NCBI GenBank assembly: GCA_024278565.1
Contig: JAJRSY010000248.1
Coordinates: forward strand, 1 to 30,704
Direction of reading: 5' to 3'
DNA: 30,704 nucleotides
Source of the DNA: Bacteroidota bacterium
Lineage (GTDB): Bacteria; Bacteroidota; Bacteroidia; Flavobacteriales; Flavobacteriaceae
Shown piece by piece: positions 23,101 to 30,704 of this stretch. The position numbers and the translations under genes are program-made. Positions within the stretch are counted from its first letter, which is position 1. Each line of letters starts with the position of its first letter. The notes under the pieces were generated by a model. That model saw only the letters and a list, made by a program, of their open reading frames with translations. It had not been told where the DNA came from and did not search any database.

Positions 23101-23129
23101 TTGAACTCAAGACGAGTTCATTATCTTTG
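23101..23129 (+). promoter_or_regulatory. truA promoter with dyad in the spacer
   Basis: TTG (23101-23103), 18 nt, TATCTTTG (23122-23129) fit the Bacteroidetes promoter. Transcription would start near 23136, about 18 nt before the truA TTG start. The spacer is filled by a perfect dyad TGAACTC-AAGAC-GAGTTCA (23102-23120), placed where a repressor would block RNA polymerase. Confidence 0.7.
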
Positions 23130-23153
23130 TACCCTCAAAACTAAAGAATCCTC

Positions 23154-23906
23154 TTGAAATATTTTGTTCAATTTTCTTATGTAGGTAAAGATTACCACGG
23201 TTGGCAAAACCAACCTAACGCAATAACCGTACAACAAGTACTTGAGGGAGCGTTTACTACCCTTTTACGTGGGCCTATAGCACTGGTCGGTGCCGGTCGT
23301 ACCGATACGGGGGTCCATGCCAAACAAATGTTCGCACATTTTGAAACCGATGAAATTGAGGGTCTCGAGAATTTGGTATACCGTTTAAATTCATTTTTGC
23401 CAGATGATATAGCCATACAGCAAATTTTTAAGGTAACACCAAAGGCACATGCACGTTTTGATGCTTTGGAGAGAACTTATGAGTACTTGATCGTTCAAGA
23501 AAAAAATCCGTTTTATTCAGATTCGGCCCACTATGTAAAACATTCGTTGGATGTGGATAACATGAACAAGGCCGCTTTCCTTTTGTTAGAATACAACGAT
23601 TTTGAATGTTTTTCGAAATCCAAAACCGATGTCTATACCTATAAGTGTGTTATTAAAGAAGCAGCATGGATCAAAGAAGAGGCAGTATTGGTGTTCACCA
23701 TAACCGCAGATCGTTTCTTGCGCAATATGGTCAGATCTATTGTGGGCACCTTGTTGGATGTGGGTACGGGCAAGTCAACAGTCGACGATGTTAAAGCCAT
23801 CATAATTGGCAAGAATAGGGCAGGGGCAGGTACTTCTGTACCAGCAAAAGGATTATATTTGATCAGGGTTACTTACCCCAAAACCATTTTTGAAAAGCAT
23901 GGATAA
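23154..23906 (+). CDS. truA: tRNA pseudouridine synthase A
   Basis: Converts uridines 38-40 of the tRNA anticodon arm to pseudouridine. The 250-residue protein shows the family landmarks: YVGKDYHGWQNQP, VGAGRTDTGVHAKQ with catalytic Asp51, FDALERTYEY, CFSKSKTDVYTY and FLRNMVRSIVGTLLDVG. No ATG is available in frame; the start is TTG at 23154 (KYFVQFSY next), and the promoter just upstream supports a short leader. Its stop overlaps the ABC-exporter start by 8 nt, so the two are co-transcribed. Confidence 0.96.
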   Translation: MKYFVQFSYVGKDYHGWQNQPNAITVQQVLEGAFTTLLRGPIALVGAGRTDTGVHAKQMFAHFETDEIEGLENLVYRLNSFLPDDIAIQQIFKVTPKAHARFDALERTYEYLIVQEKNPFYSDSAHYVKHSLDVDNMNKAAFLLLEYNDFECFSKSKTDVYTYKCVIKEAAWIKEEAVLVFTITADRFLRNMVRSIVGTLLDVGTGKSTVDDVKAIIIGKNRAGAGTSVPAKGLYLIRVTYPKTIFEKHG

Positions 23907-25665
23907 AGATTCGGGAAAAGCATTTGATACACGTTTGTTCAAACGTTTGATGGCGCATACCCGCCCTTACCGAATTACCTTTTATGTGGTGGCCTTGGCG
24001 GCAACTTTAATCTCTGCCTTTGCTGTATTGACACCAATACTTCTCCGTGAAATTATTGATGGTGCCATAAAAATGGGCGATGCGGGTAAGTTGTTGTGGT
24101 TGACCCTTGCCATGTTGGGCGTGCTTTTGGGTCAGGTGGTCAGCCAATTGGCATTTAACTATTATGCCAATTGGTTGGGTGAATCGGTGATCAAAGATAT
24201 TCGGGTAAATCTTTTTAGCCATATGTTGGGGTTTCGAATGAAGTATTTTGACAACTCTTCACTTGGTGTTTTGGTTACCCGTGCGGTAGCTGATATGCAG
24301 CGAATCGGTGAGATATTCAGTCAGGGGTTTTTTGTGATCGTGGCAGACCTGTTAAAAATGTTGGTGGCCGCTGTGGTTATGCTAGTTATCAACTGGCGAT
24401 TGGCCCTGTTGGTCTTTGCAATCTTACCGGTAATCCTATATGCAACACGTTTGTTCCAAAAAGCGATGAAAGTGGCCTTTACCGAGGTACGTGAGCAAGT
24501 GTCGGGTTTAAATTCTTTTGTACAAGAGCGTATTACGGGAATGAAAATAGTACAGTTGTTTACGCGTGAAAAAATAGAAAGTGGCAAGTTCAGGGCAATC
24601 AATGAAAAACACCAAAACGCTTGGTTGAAAACGGTTTGGTACAATTCCATTTTTTTTCCCATAGCTGAAATCGTCTCATCGATAGCGGTCGGATTAATTG
24701 TTTGGTACGGTGGATTTCAGAACATCTCAAATTTGGGAAAGGAGGAGTTTGGAACGATTTTCGCTTTCATCATGCTCATTGATCTGTTGTTCAGACCCCT
24801 GCGTCAAATCGCCGATAAGTTCAATACTTTACAAATGGGAATGGTAGCTGCCAACAGGGTTTTTAAAATTTTGGACACCCAAAGCAGTATTGAAGATAAT
24901 GGCACTATCGTAAAGGACGTTATTAAGGGCGATATCAAATTCTCGGAAGTACGGTTTGGGTATTTAGAGGAAGAGGAGGTTTTGCATGGTATTTCGTTCG
25001 AGGTGAAGGCAGGGGAAACCATTGCTATCGTCGGAGCCACAGGTGCTGGAAAATCTACCATTGTCAATCTGTTGAGCCGTTTTTACGAAATTAATTCCGG
25101 AAGCATTTTCGTTGATGGTATTGATATAAAAGAGTATAGGTTGGCCTCATTAAGAAAGCGGATTGCCGTTGTTTTACAAGATGTTTTCCTTTTTGCCGAT
25201 ACCATTGCCAATAATATTTCTTTAAAAGATGCATCCATTAGCTTATCGATGATCGAAGAGGCCGCCAAACAAATAGGGGTCGATGAATTTATAAATAGTC
25301 TTTCCGAAGGATATCAGTACAATGTGAAAGAGCGGGGTACGATGCTCTCAAGTGGTCAACGGCAATTGATTGCTTTTCTAAGGGCGTACGTGAGCAACCC
25401 CAGTATTTTGATTTTAGACGAGGCCACTTCTTCAATAGATACCTATTCTGAACAATTGATACAAAATGCTACCGAAAAGATTGCCGAGGGGCGCACATCG
25501 ATTATTATAGCGCACCGCTTGGCAACAATTAAAAAAGCCGATAAAATTTTGGTGATGGATGCTGGTAAAATAGTAGAAACAGGTACCCACAAAGAGTTAC
25601 TTCAACAAGGTGGGTATTACAGTAAACTTTACGAGGCTCAGTTTATGGTTGATGAAGTAGCTTGA
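23899..25665 (+). CDS. ABC exporter (MsbA/MdlB-like)
   Basis: Half-size exporter of about 588 residues, inner membrane, works as a dimer. Six-helix membrane domain in the first 320 residues (FYVVALAATLISAFAVLTPILLREIIDGA ... FIMLIDLLFRPLRQIADKFNTLQ). The nucleotide-binding domain has YLEEEEVLHGISF (A-loop region), GATGAGKST (Walker A, about 379-387), VVLQDVFLFADTIANNI (Q-loop), LSSGQRQLIAFLRA (signature), ILILDEATSSID (Walker B with catalytic Glu) and IIIAHRLATI (H-loop His). Both functional halves are intact. The substrate cannot be told: lipid, drug or peptide. ATG at 23899 overlaps the truA stop; a TTG at 23890 is possible. Confidence 0.94.
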   Translation: MDKDSGKAFDTRLFKRLMAHTRPYRITFYVVALAATLISAFAVLTPILLREIIDGAIKMGDAGKLLWLTLAMLGVLLGQVVSQLAFNYYANWLGESVIKDIRVNLFSHMLGFRMKYFDNSSLGVLVTRAVADMQRIGEIFSQGFFVIVADLLKMLVAAVVMLVINWRLALLVFAILPVILYATRLFQKAMKVAFTEVREQVSGLNSFVQERITGMKIVQLFTREKIESGKFRAINEKHQNAWLKTVWYNSIFFPIAEIVSSIAVGLIVWYGGFQNISNLGKEEFGTIFAFIMLIDLLFRPLRQIADKFNTLQMGMVAANRVFKILDTQSSIEDNGTIVKDVIKGDIKFSEVRFGYLEEEEVLHGISFEVKAGETIAIVGATGAGKSTIVNLLSRFYEINSGSIFVDGIDIKEYRLASLRKRIAVVLQDVFLFADTIANNISLKDASISLSMIEEAAKQIGVDEFINSLSEGYQYNVKERGTMLSSGQRQLIAFLRAYVSNPSILILDEATSSIDTYSEQLIQNATEKIAEGRTSIIIAHRLATIKKADKILVMDAGKIVETGTHKELLQQGGYYSKLYEAQFMVDEVA

Positions 25666-25956
25666 GTTTGTTTTTATTTCTTTGGTGCGAAATCTTGTAA
25701 ATTAAGATCCCCAAATACCAATGCTCCTGCTAATAGAACTAATATTATAACACAAAAAACAAATAGTACATAAGCCCGAACTAAAAATCAAAGAGGGTGT
25801 TTTAAATCGATTCATTTTTTGAAGTACATATAGGCTGTAAATGAACATAAAAGAATACAACAATAAAAATGTTGACATATAAATGGTCGGAACAAAGACA
25901 AGTAGAATCTAAGGTAATAAAGAATGATACGATACTAAAATGTGACATTACGTAGA

Positions 25957-26225
25957 TATACCCCTGCCAAATAGAAACCCGAAATTTCAACCTGCCTGCC
26001 GGCAGGCTTGGTCTTTTTCCCCATACCTACGTTAAAATTTATCACCGTAGCTACGGCTATGCCTTGCCAATGCGCCATCTGGCATCCACGCTCCGTCTCG
26101 CCCAAAGCTCTCGCTTTGTCGTGCTAAAAATGTCTACAAGACATTTTCTTAACGCTCCGCCCTGCCTTGGTACGGAAAAAAATCCCCGCCTTGATTCTCC
26201 CGAATTTTTATTTGGCAGGAGTATA
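25957..26225. mobile_element. MITE-like hairpin element, copy 2 (TA-flanked, with extra insert)
   Basis: 265 bp between TA flanks (25957-25958 and 26224-26225), related to copy 1 at both ends (CCCCTGCCAAATAGAAA left; TTTATTTGGCAGGAGTA right) and in the parts GGTCTTTTTCCCCATACCTACG, CACCGTAGCTACGGC and AAATCCCCGCCTTGATTCTCC. The right-hand GC palindrome is replaced by about 100 bp of different sequence (about 26062-26165) holding a nested hairpin AAAATGTC-TACAA-GACATTTT. It interrupts the DUF3667 gene, which shows it is a real insertion. Confidence 0.88.
25991..26006. repeat. GC palindrome (short form)
   Basis: CCTGCCTGCCGGCAGG, with a perfect 12-bp core CCTGCCGGCAGG, in the left arm of hairpin element copy 2. 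Confidence 0.85.
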
Positions 26226-26724
26226 AAAGTCAGCATATATTCAGAAAGATTGAATTTGTTCTTATTGAAGATGATAAAAGCGGGTAGAGCCAACATAGGT
26301 ATGTACAGTAGGAAGAAGAAAGAATTGAAATCAAAAGTGAATCCCATTATTTTCTCCATGGTTTCTGGGTCAGCTCCATCTTGAGTTTGTATACTTGCAA
26401 GAATTAGATCATCCCAAAAAAACTTTCGCATCAAAAAAATAGATAATCCTGATAAGGCCAAGGCAATCCCAAATAACTAATCGGAATTAAGTATTTTTTG
26501 CGTACACCATCTAAATAACCTCTAATGACAAGCTGAGGTTTGGTGAAAAGATGCCAGAATGTTCGTATAAAAGTATTGTCAACGTTGAAAAAACGTTCTG
26601 TAAACTCATGTCACAGATTCTTAAAAGTGAGTCGGTTGCGAATAACCTTTGCCCCACAACTACTGCAATAGTTTTGCAAATCGGCCATGGTCAGTTGGCA
26701 ATTTTTGCATTCCATAGGTAGTGA

Positions 26725-27510
26725 TTATATCAGGTCTTCTTTCAGAATCGATGATAATTCGGTCAGATTTTTGAACGAAACAAACTCGCCATGTTTGATG
26801 TAAGAGACCTTGCCTGTTTCTTCACTCACCACTAGGGCCAAGGCATCGGTTTTTTCGGTAATGCCCACTGCCGCCCTATGGCGTAACCCGAAATGTAAGG
26901 GAATATTCCGTTCGTTCGATACGGGCAAAATAACACGGGTGGCCACAATATAGTTGTTTGCAATTACCACAGCGCCATCATGTAGAGGGCTGTTCTTAAA
27001 AAATATACTTTCTATGATGGGTTGGGTGATTTCAATATACATTTTGTCACCTGATGATTTGATAAAATCAAGTGAATTTGAACGTTCGATAACAAAAAGT
27101 GCCCCTGTTTGGGTAGTTGCCATGTTCTGGCATGCATTCAATATGGCATCAACATTAAGACTGGTCGAAAGCCCCTCTTGACCTAGAAATTTAAAACGCT
27201 TTAGAAAGTTGCGTTTGTTGGCAAAATTGGTAGACCCGATCATTAATAAAAATTTCCGTATTTCTTGCTGAAAAACAATAATCAAGGCTATCAAGCCTAC
27301 TTGCATGAAGGCTCCTACCATACTGCTGATCATTTCCATACCCAAAAGTTCGGTCAATTTCCAAAAACCCCAGACAATAACGATTCCAATAAAAATATTG
27401 ATGGCTACCGAACCACGCACCAGTTTATAAATATAGTAGAGGAGTATGGCGACCAAGACAATATCGATGAGGTCGGTAATCTTAAGTTCGATAAAATTCA
27501 AAAAATCCAA
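26725..27510 (-). CDS. cdaA: diadenylate cyclase CdaA
   Basis: Membrane-bound enzyme that makes cyclic di-AMP from two ATP. 261 residues. Three N-terminal hydrophobic helices (LIDIVLVAILLYYIYKL, INIFIGIVIVWGFW, MQVGLIALIIVFQ) are followed by the DAC domain with its catalytic motifs SPLHDGAVVI (DGA at 178-180) and LRHRAAVGITE (RHR at 210-212). The start is TTG at 27510; an in-frame stop lies nine codons upstream with no ATG between, so TTG is the reasonable start. In related genomes folP usually lies just upstream on the same strand; here an IS remnant separates them. The stop is 9 nt from the start of the DUF3667 pseudogene downstream. Confidence 0.95.
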   Translation of the reverse strand: MDFLNFIELKITDLIDIVLVAILLYYIYKLVRGSVAINIFIGIVIVWGFWKLTELLGMEMISSMVGAFMQVGLIALIIVFQQEIRKFLLMIGSTNFANKRNFLKRFKFLGQEGLSTSLNVDAILNACQNMATTQTGALFVIERSNSLDFIKSSGDKMYIEITQPIIESIFFKNSPLHDGAVVIANNYIVATRVILPVSNERNIPLHFGLRHRAAVGITEKTDALALVVSEETGKVSYIKHGEFVSFKNLTELSSILKEDLI

Positions 27511-27696
27511 ATTGGTGCCGTTTTGGTAAAATTATGAAAAATAGATGAACAAAAATTCAAGGTAGGTTTATTAAGCAGGGCAAACGCATCTAAAAATGTT
27601 AGTTTATATAAAAAATGTTACAACTATCCGAAAGTCGTGAATTAAAAATAGCCTGAGAACCCCGTATTTTTGGTTTGCCAACTTTAAATACATTTG

Positions 27697-28077
27697 ATGG
27701 GACTCTACAAGCGCACTAAAAACACAAATACTCCACTACTTCGCCAAATCTTGGATTTAGTACCTAGGTAGATTTTTTCTCGCAGCACCGCACAACACAA
27801 AAGTGACAAAGGCTGTAGCCGATATAAAGATTACGATCAACCTGCCTACCGGCAGGTATACATTGCATTGACAACCTATCTGCTGCTTCAGCTCATCGTC
27901 AGGACAATCGCCAAGAAGAAACATGCCTTTTCCAATTTCGTGGAGAAAATAAGGATTTGTCCATCTTTTTACCCAACCCTCGACTATGTCTGCAATCAGG
28001 TAGAAGAAGGGGCAAAGAAAATAAGAGGGAGACCACAAGCTAAGTTCAGCCTTCAACCAGACTTATTTTCGAGCTAA
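27697..28077 (+). pseudogene. internally deleted IS4-type (DUF4372) transposase remnant
   Basis: One frame from ATG 27697 to TAA 28075-28077 carries the two ends of a transposase. The N-terminus TPLLRQILDLVPR, TAG stop (27769-27771), then IFSRSTAQHKSDKGCSRYKD is as in the DUF4372 domain. The C-terminus VYIALTTYLLLQLIVRTIAK and SNFVEKIRICPSFYPTLDY comes from the end of such transposases. The centre with the DDE residues is missing. The junction is occupied by the GC palindrome at 27841-27856. No terminal inverted repeats could be fixed by eye. The remnant lies between folP and cdaA, antisense to both. Family call rests on recalled sequence patterns. Confidence 0.75.
27841..27856. repeat. GC palindrome at the transposase deletion junction
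   Basis: CCTGCCTACCGGCAGG, one mismatch from a palindrome, exactly between the N-terminal (KDYDQ) and C-terminal (VYIALTT) transposase pieces. Confidence 0.8.
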
Positions 28078-28138
28078 ATCGAAAAACAACTCCTGTTATA
28101 CAGCGATGAGATGTGAAATACACCTGATTTTAAAAAAT

Positions 28139-28978
28139 TTAGATGCGTTTGCCCTGGTTTATTAAGTGTTCAGATAGTTTGATACATTCCATTGCTTCTT
28201 TTGTATCGTGTACCCGTAAAATAGTTGCCCCTTTAGAAAGGGCGACCATGTTCAGGGCCGTGGTACCGTTTAAAGCTGATTCGGCATTTGTGCCCAACAC
28301 CTTGTAGATCATTGATTTTCTGCTGAGACCTGCAAGCAGTGGCAGGTTCAGGGTTTTGAACAAGTTCAGTTTTTGAAGAAGCTCGTGATTTTGGTTCAGG
28401 GTTTTTGCAAAGCCAAAACCGGGATCGATAATTATATCGTGTATTCCCATAGCTCTGGCGCTTGAGGTTCGTTCAGAAAAATAGTATATAATATCGCCCA
28501 ACAAATCGTCATAGTTGGTTTTTTGTTGCATGGTCCGGGGTGTGCCCTTCATGTGCATCATAATATATGGCACTTTGTATTTGGCAATGGTCTCTAACAT
28601 ATTCTTGTCAAACAGGCCCGCAGAAATATCGTTTATAAGTGCAGCTCCTGCTTCCAGACAATTTGCCGCCGTTCTGCTTCGAAACGTATCTATCGACAAG
28701 AGAACATCTGGGAATTCGGTCAATAGCAGTTCCACCATCGGAACAATTCGTTTCAGTTCATCCTCTTCCGTAACGGTCTTTGCACTGGGCCGTGAACTAT
28801 ATGCACCAACATCGATGAAGGTTGCACCTTCGGTCAGCATTTTTTCTGTTTGTAGTAAAATCGATTTCCGGTCGGTATATCTCCCTCCATCAAAAAAAGA
28901 ATCTGGAGTGATATTCAGAATTCCCATTACTTTTGGATTTCCCAAATCGATTAAGCTGCCTTTGCAATTGATTGTCAT
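28139..28978 (-). CDS. folP: dihydropteroate synthase
   Basis: Condenses 4-aminobenzoate with dihydropterin pyrophosphate in folate synthesis; target of sulfonamides. TIM-barrel protein of 279 residues with the family motifs VMGILNITPDSFFDGGRY, GATFIDVGAYSSRPSA, LLSIDTFRSRTA, INDISAG, YIMMHMKGTPRTMQ, IIIDPGFGFAKT, LLAGLSRKSMI and ILRVHDTKEAMECI. The ATG at 28978 gives the standard short N-terminus. No resistance-type duplication or insertion visible near the pABA loops. Divergent from the DUF1599 gene. Confidence 0.97.
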   Translation of the reverse strand: MTINCKGSLIDLGNPKVMGILNITPDSFFDGGRYTDRKSILLQTEKMLTEGATFIDVGAYSSRPSAKTVTEEDELKRIVPMVELLLTEFPDVLLSIDTFRSRTAANCLEAGAALINDISAGLFDKNMLETIAKYKVPYIMMHMKGTPRTMQQKTNYDDLLGDIIYYFSERTSSARAMGIHDIIIDPGFGFAKTLNQNHELLQKLNLFKTLNLPLLAGLSRKSMIYKVLGTNAESALNGTTALNMVALSKGATILRVHDTKEAMECIKLSEHLINQGKRI

Positions 28979-29014
28979 ATAGAATTATAGGGTTAAAAAT
29001 CAGAATTATCATGT

Positions 29015-29045
29015 TTGCTCAGATAAGTAATGTAGATGAACTTTG
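29015..29045 (+). promoter_or_regulatory. promoter candidate for the DUF1599 gene
   Basis: TTG at 29015-29017, 20 nt, GAACTTTG at 29038-29045: one base from TAnnTTTG with acceptable spacing; about 48 nt before the ATG. Confidence 0.4.
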
Positions 29046-29093
29046 ACATTCACATAATTTTAAACGAAATTTACGCAAATTAGCGAAATATTC

Positions 29094-29633
29094 ATGCAAC
29101 ACACCTCTGAACAATATGATAATGTCATTAAAATATGTCGTGATTTGTTTCAAAAAAAGATGAAAGATTATGGCAGTGCTTGGCGTATATTAAGATTGCC
29201 ATCACTTACCGATCAAATTTTTATCAAAGCCCAGCGCATCCGTAGTCTTCAAGAAAATGAGGTAAGAAAGGTAGATGAGGGTGAACAGTCAGAGTTTATT
29301 GGCATCATTAATTATTCGATAATGGCATTGATCCAATTGGAAATGGGCATTGCCGAACAGCCCAATCTTTCTGCCAAAGAGGCAATCACACTTTTTGATA
29401 AACATATTTTTGAAACAAAAGCCTTGATGGAGGATAAAAACCATGATTATGGCGAAGCTTGGCGCGATATGAGGGTAAGTTCATTGACCGATCTTATTCT
29501 TCAAAAATTGCTGCGTGTAAAGCAGATCGAGGATAACGAAGGAAAGACCTTGGTCAGCGAAGGTATTGCTGCCAATTACCAAGATATGGTGAATTATGCT
29601 GTTTTTGCGATGATACATTTGAATGAAAAATAA
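29094..29633 (+). CDS. DUF1599 protein with two tandem repeats
   Basis: 179-residue cytoplasmic protein, all-helical in appearance. It consists of two copies of the same about 65-residue module: KDYGSAWRILRLPSLTDQI ... RIRSLQENE ... NYSIMALIQLE and HDYGEAWRDMRVSSLTDLI ... RVKQIEDNE ... NYAVFAMIHLN. The D-Y-G-x-A-W-R and N-Y-[SA] positions recur in both, and suggest a ligand or metal site per module. DUF1599 has no function established to my knowledge. The next gene begins 4 nt after its stop (or overlaps it if the alternative ATG at 29623 is used), so they form an operon. Confidence 0.9.
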   Translation: MQHTSEQYDNVIKICRDLFQKKMKDYGSAWRILRLPSLTDQIFIKAQRIRSLQENEVRKVDEGEQSEFIGIINYSIMALIQLEMGIAEQPNLSAKEAITLFDKHIFETKALMEDKNHDYGEAWRDMRVSSLTDLILQKLLRVKQIEDNEGKTLVSEGIAANYQDMVNYAVFAMIHLNEK

Positions 29634-29637
29634 GTTT

Positions 29638-30704
29638 ATGAAATACTTGGTAGGTTTTAGTAGGATTTTCGTTGGTGCCTTGTTCATCATCAGTGGGTTT
29701 ATAAAACTTAACGATCCGGTCGGTTTCTCTTTCAAACTTGAGGAGTATTTTAGCCAAGGTGTTTTGGATCTGCCTTTTTTTGAGCCCCATGCCCTGACCA
29801 TATCAATAATCGTTGTTATTTTAGAAGTGTTACTGGGTGTGATGCTGTTGGTCGGCTTTCGTGTGAAGTTCACAATTTGGAGTTTATTGTTGATGACCGT
29901 TGGCTTTACGTTTTTGACATTTTACTCCGCCTATTTCAATAAGGTGACCGATTGCGGTTGTTTTGGCGATGCCATAAAATTGACCCCATGGCAGTCTTTT
30001 ACAAAAGACCTTGTGCTTTTGGTGCTGATTCTCATTCTTTTTTTCGGAAGAAAACATATCACTTCTATCTTCGGGCCTACCACAAAACGCATTATTACCG
30101 TGATTGCTTTGGTGCTTTCAGGTCTTTATGCAAATCACGTATTGAACCATTTGCCTGTCGTTGATTTCAGACCCTATAAAATCGGTGCCAATATCGAAGC
30201 TGGTATGAACGTGCCAGAAGGTGCCCCACAGTCCGTTTTTGAATATGCATGGAAATTCGATAAGAACGGTGAAGAGGTTATTATAGTAACCAATGGTGAC
30301 TACCCTAGTGTAGCGGGCGATTTTATCGATGTGAAAACCACAGAGATCCAAAAAGGGTACGAGCCACCTATACATGATTTCACCATAGAACAGAACGGGG
30401 AGGATTTTGCCTCGGTATTGCTGCAAGAACCCAAATTGGTCATGGTAGTTTCTTATGATCTACGAAAGACCAATTTTGGCATTTACACTGAAATCAAGAA
30501 GACCACCGATATGGCCATTAAAAACGGATATAAGGTAATTGGCGTATCGGCCTCGAACAACGAACAAACCCAAAAACTGTTGACTAGTTATAAATTGGAC
30601 TTTGAGTTTTATTTTACTGATGAGACCGCTTTAAAGACCATAGTTCGTTCAAATCCTGGTATTTTGGTGTTAGAAAAAGGTACTATAGTGCAGAAAGTGC
30701 ATTA
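29638..30704 (+). CDS. BT_3928/DoxX-like membrane protein (3' end outside window)
   Basis: About 355 residues are visible. The N-terminal 160 residues hold four hydrophobic helices of the DoxX/MauE type, starting YLVGFSRIFVGALFIISGFIKLNDPVGFSFKLEEYF without break (residues 3-38), and contain the pair CGCFGD (about 105-110) seen in MauE-like redox-related proteins. The soluble C-terminal part (LVMVVSYDLRKTNFG, GYKVIGVSASNNEQTQKL, NPGILVLEKGTIVQK) looks thioredoxin-fold-like but lacks a C-x-x-C in the visible portion. ATG at 29638 matches usual N-termini; an in-frame ATG at 29623 would overlap the DUF1599 stop. Role unknown, possibly envelope redox. Confidence 0.88.
   Translation, partial: MKYLVGFSRIFVGALFIISGFIKLNDPVGFSFKLEEYFSQGVLDLPFFEPHALTISIIVVILEVLLGVMLLVGFRVKFTIWSLLLMTVGFTFLTFYSAYFNKVTDCGCFGDAIKLTPWQSFTKDLVLLVLILILFFGRKHITSIFGPTTKRIITVIALVLSGLYANHVLNHLPVVDFRPYKIGANIEAGMNVPEGAPQSVFEYAWKFDKNGEEVIIVTNGDYPSVAGDFIDVKTTEIQKGYEPPIHDFTIEQNGEDFASVLLQEPKLVMVVSYDLRKTNFGIYTEIKKTTDMAIKNGYKVIGVSASNNEQTQKLLTSYKLDFEFYFTDETALKTIVRSNPGILVLEKGTIVQKVH

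Larger units (their letters stand above)
25674..26715 (-). pseudogene. decayed DUF3667 gene disrupted by a MITE-like element
   Basis: Reading from ATG at 26715: a two-Cys-pair zinc ribbon (ECKNCQ ... YCSSCGAKVI), then NRLTFKNL, a TGA at 26611-26613 where homologs have Trp, and ERFFNVDNTFIRTFWHLFTKP as in DUF3667 membrane proteins. Further lesions: a one-base loss at about 26466-26473 (LG to IALALSGLS); the hairpin element at 25957-26225; a frameshift at about 25905-25912; and a probable one at about 25780-25788, before LVRAYVLFVFCVIILVLLAG and the end DFAPKK. Removing the element plus one TA restores EYMLTFIYVMSHFS in frame. The intact protein would be about 260 residues with several membrane helices. 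Function of the family unknown. Convergent with the ABC exporter. Confidence 0.85.

Noticed and set aside
27757..28056. Minus-strand open frame of 99 codons between folP and cdaA
   Set aside because: The plus strand carries recognisable transposase ends over the same span, so this is a shadow.

Overview
The window looks like chromosome of a marine member of the Flavobacteriaceae (Bacteroidetes). It encodes proteins with type IX secretion (T9SS) type A and type B C-terminal sorting domains, an archaeal/eukaryote-like prolyl-tRNA synthetase, Rho with a long basic N-terminal insertion, and DUF1599, DUF4293 and BT_3928-like proteins. Several promoters fit the Bacteroidetes pattern TTG-N18/19-TAnnTTTG. 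The genus was not determined.

Left part (1-6890, all minus strand): a tight four-gene run reads DUF192 lipoprotein, alpha/beta hydrolase, GNAT acetyltransferase, ModF-like double ATPase (cut by the window edge). A 27-unit heptamer satellite fills the space between this run and lgt. Then come yidD, cysS and folE, a housekeeping cluster probably transcribed from folE.

Surface-protein part (6990-16234): two tandem paralogs with CHU_C/type B sorting domains come first. The first is broken by two frameshifts and carries an in-frame GC palindrome; the second is intact. A large gingipain-fold (C25-like) T9SS type A protein follows, whose expected catalytic Cys is Ser. Convergent to it are an OmpP1/FadL porin and a lipoprotein with a Gly/Trp/Asn-rich core and an Arg/Ser-rich tail.

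Translation/termination part (16329-23906): proS, tRNA-Glu(TTC), rpsT, an unknown lipoprotein plus membrane protein pair, rho, DUF4293, a YfcE-type phosphoesterase, and truA.

Right part (23899-30704): an ABC exporter overlapping truA, a decayed DUF3667 gene disrupted by a MITE-like element, cdaA (c-di-AMP synthase), an internally deleted IS4-type transposase remnant, folP, a DUF1599 protein and a truncated BT_3928/DoxX-like membrane protein. cdaA and folP, often neighbours in this group, are separated by the IS remnant.

The recurring theme is small non-coding mobile repeats. A roughly 200-270 bp hairpin element occurs twice, flanked by TA. A GC palindrome around CCTGCCTGCCGGCAGG occurs at five places, including in frame in a gene and at the deletion junction of the IS remnant. 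I found no CRISPR array, prophage or defence island. The features most worth testing are these repeats, the Cys-to-Ser C25-like protein, and a dyad placed inside the truA promoter.
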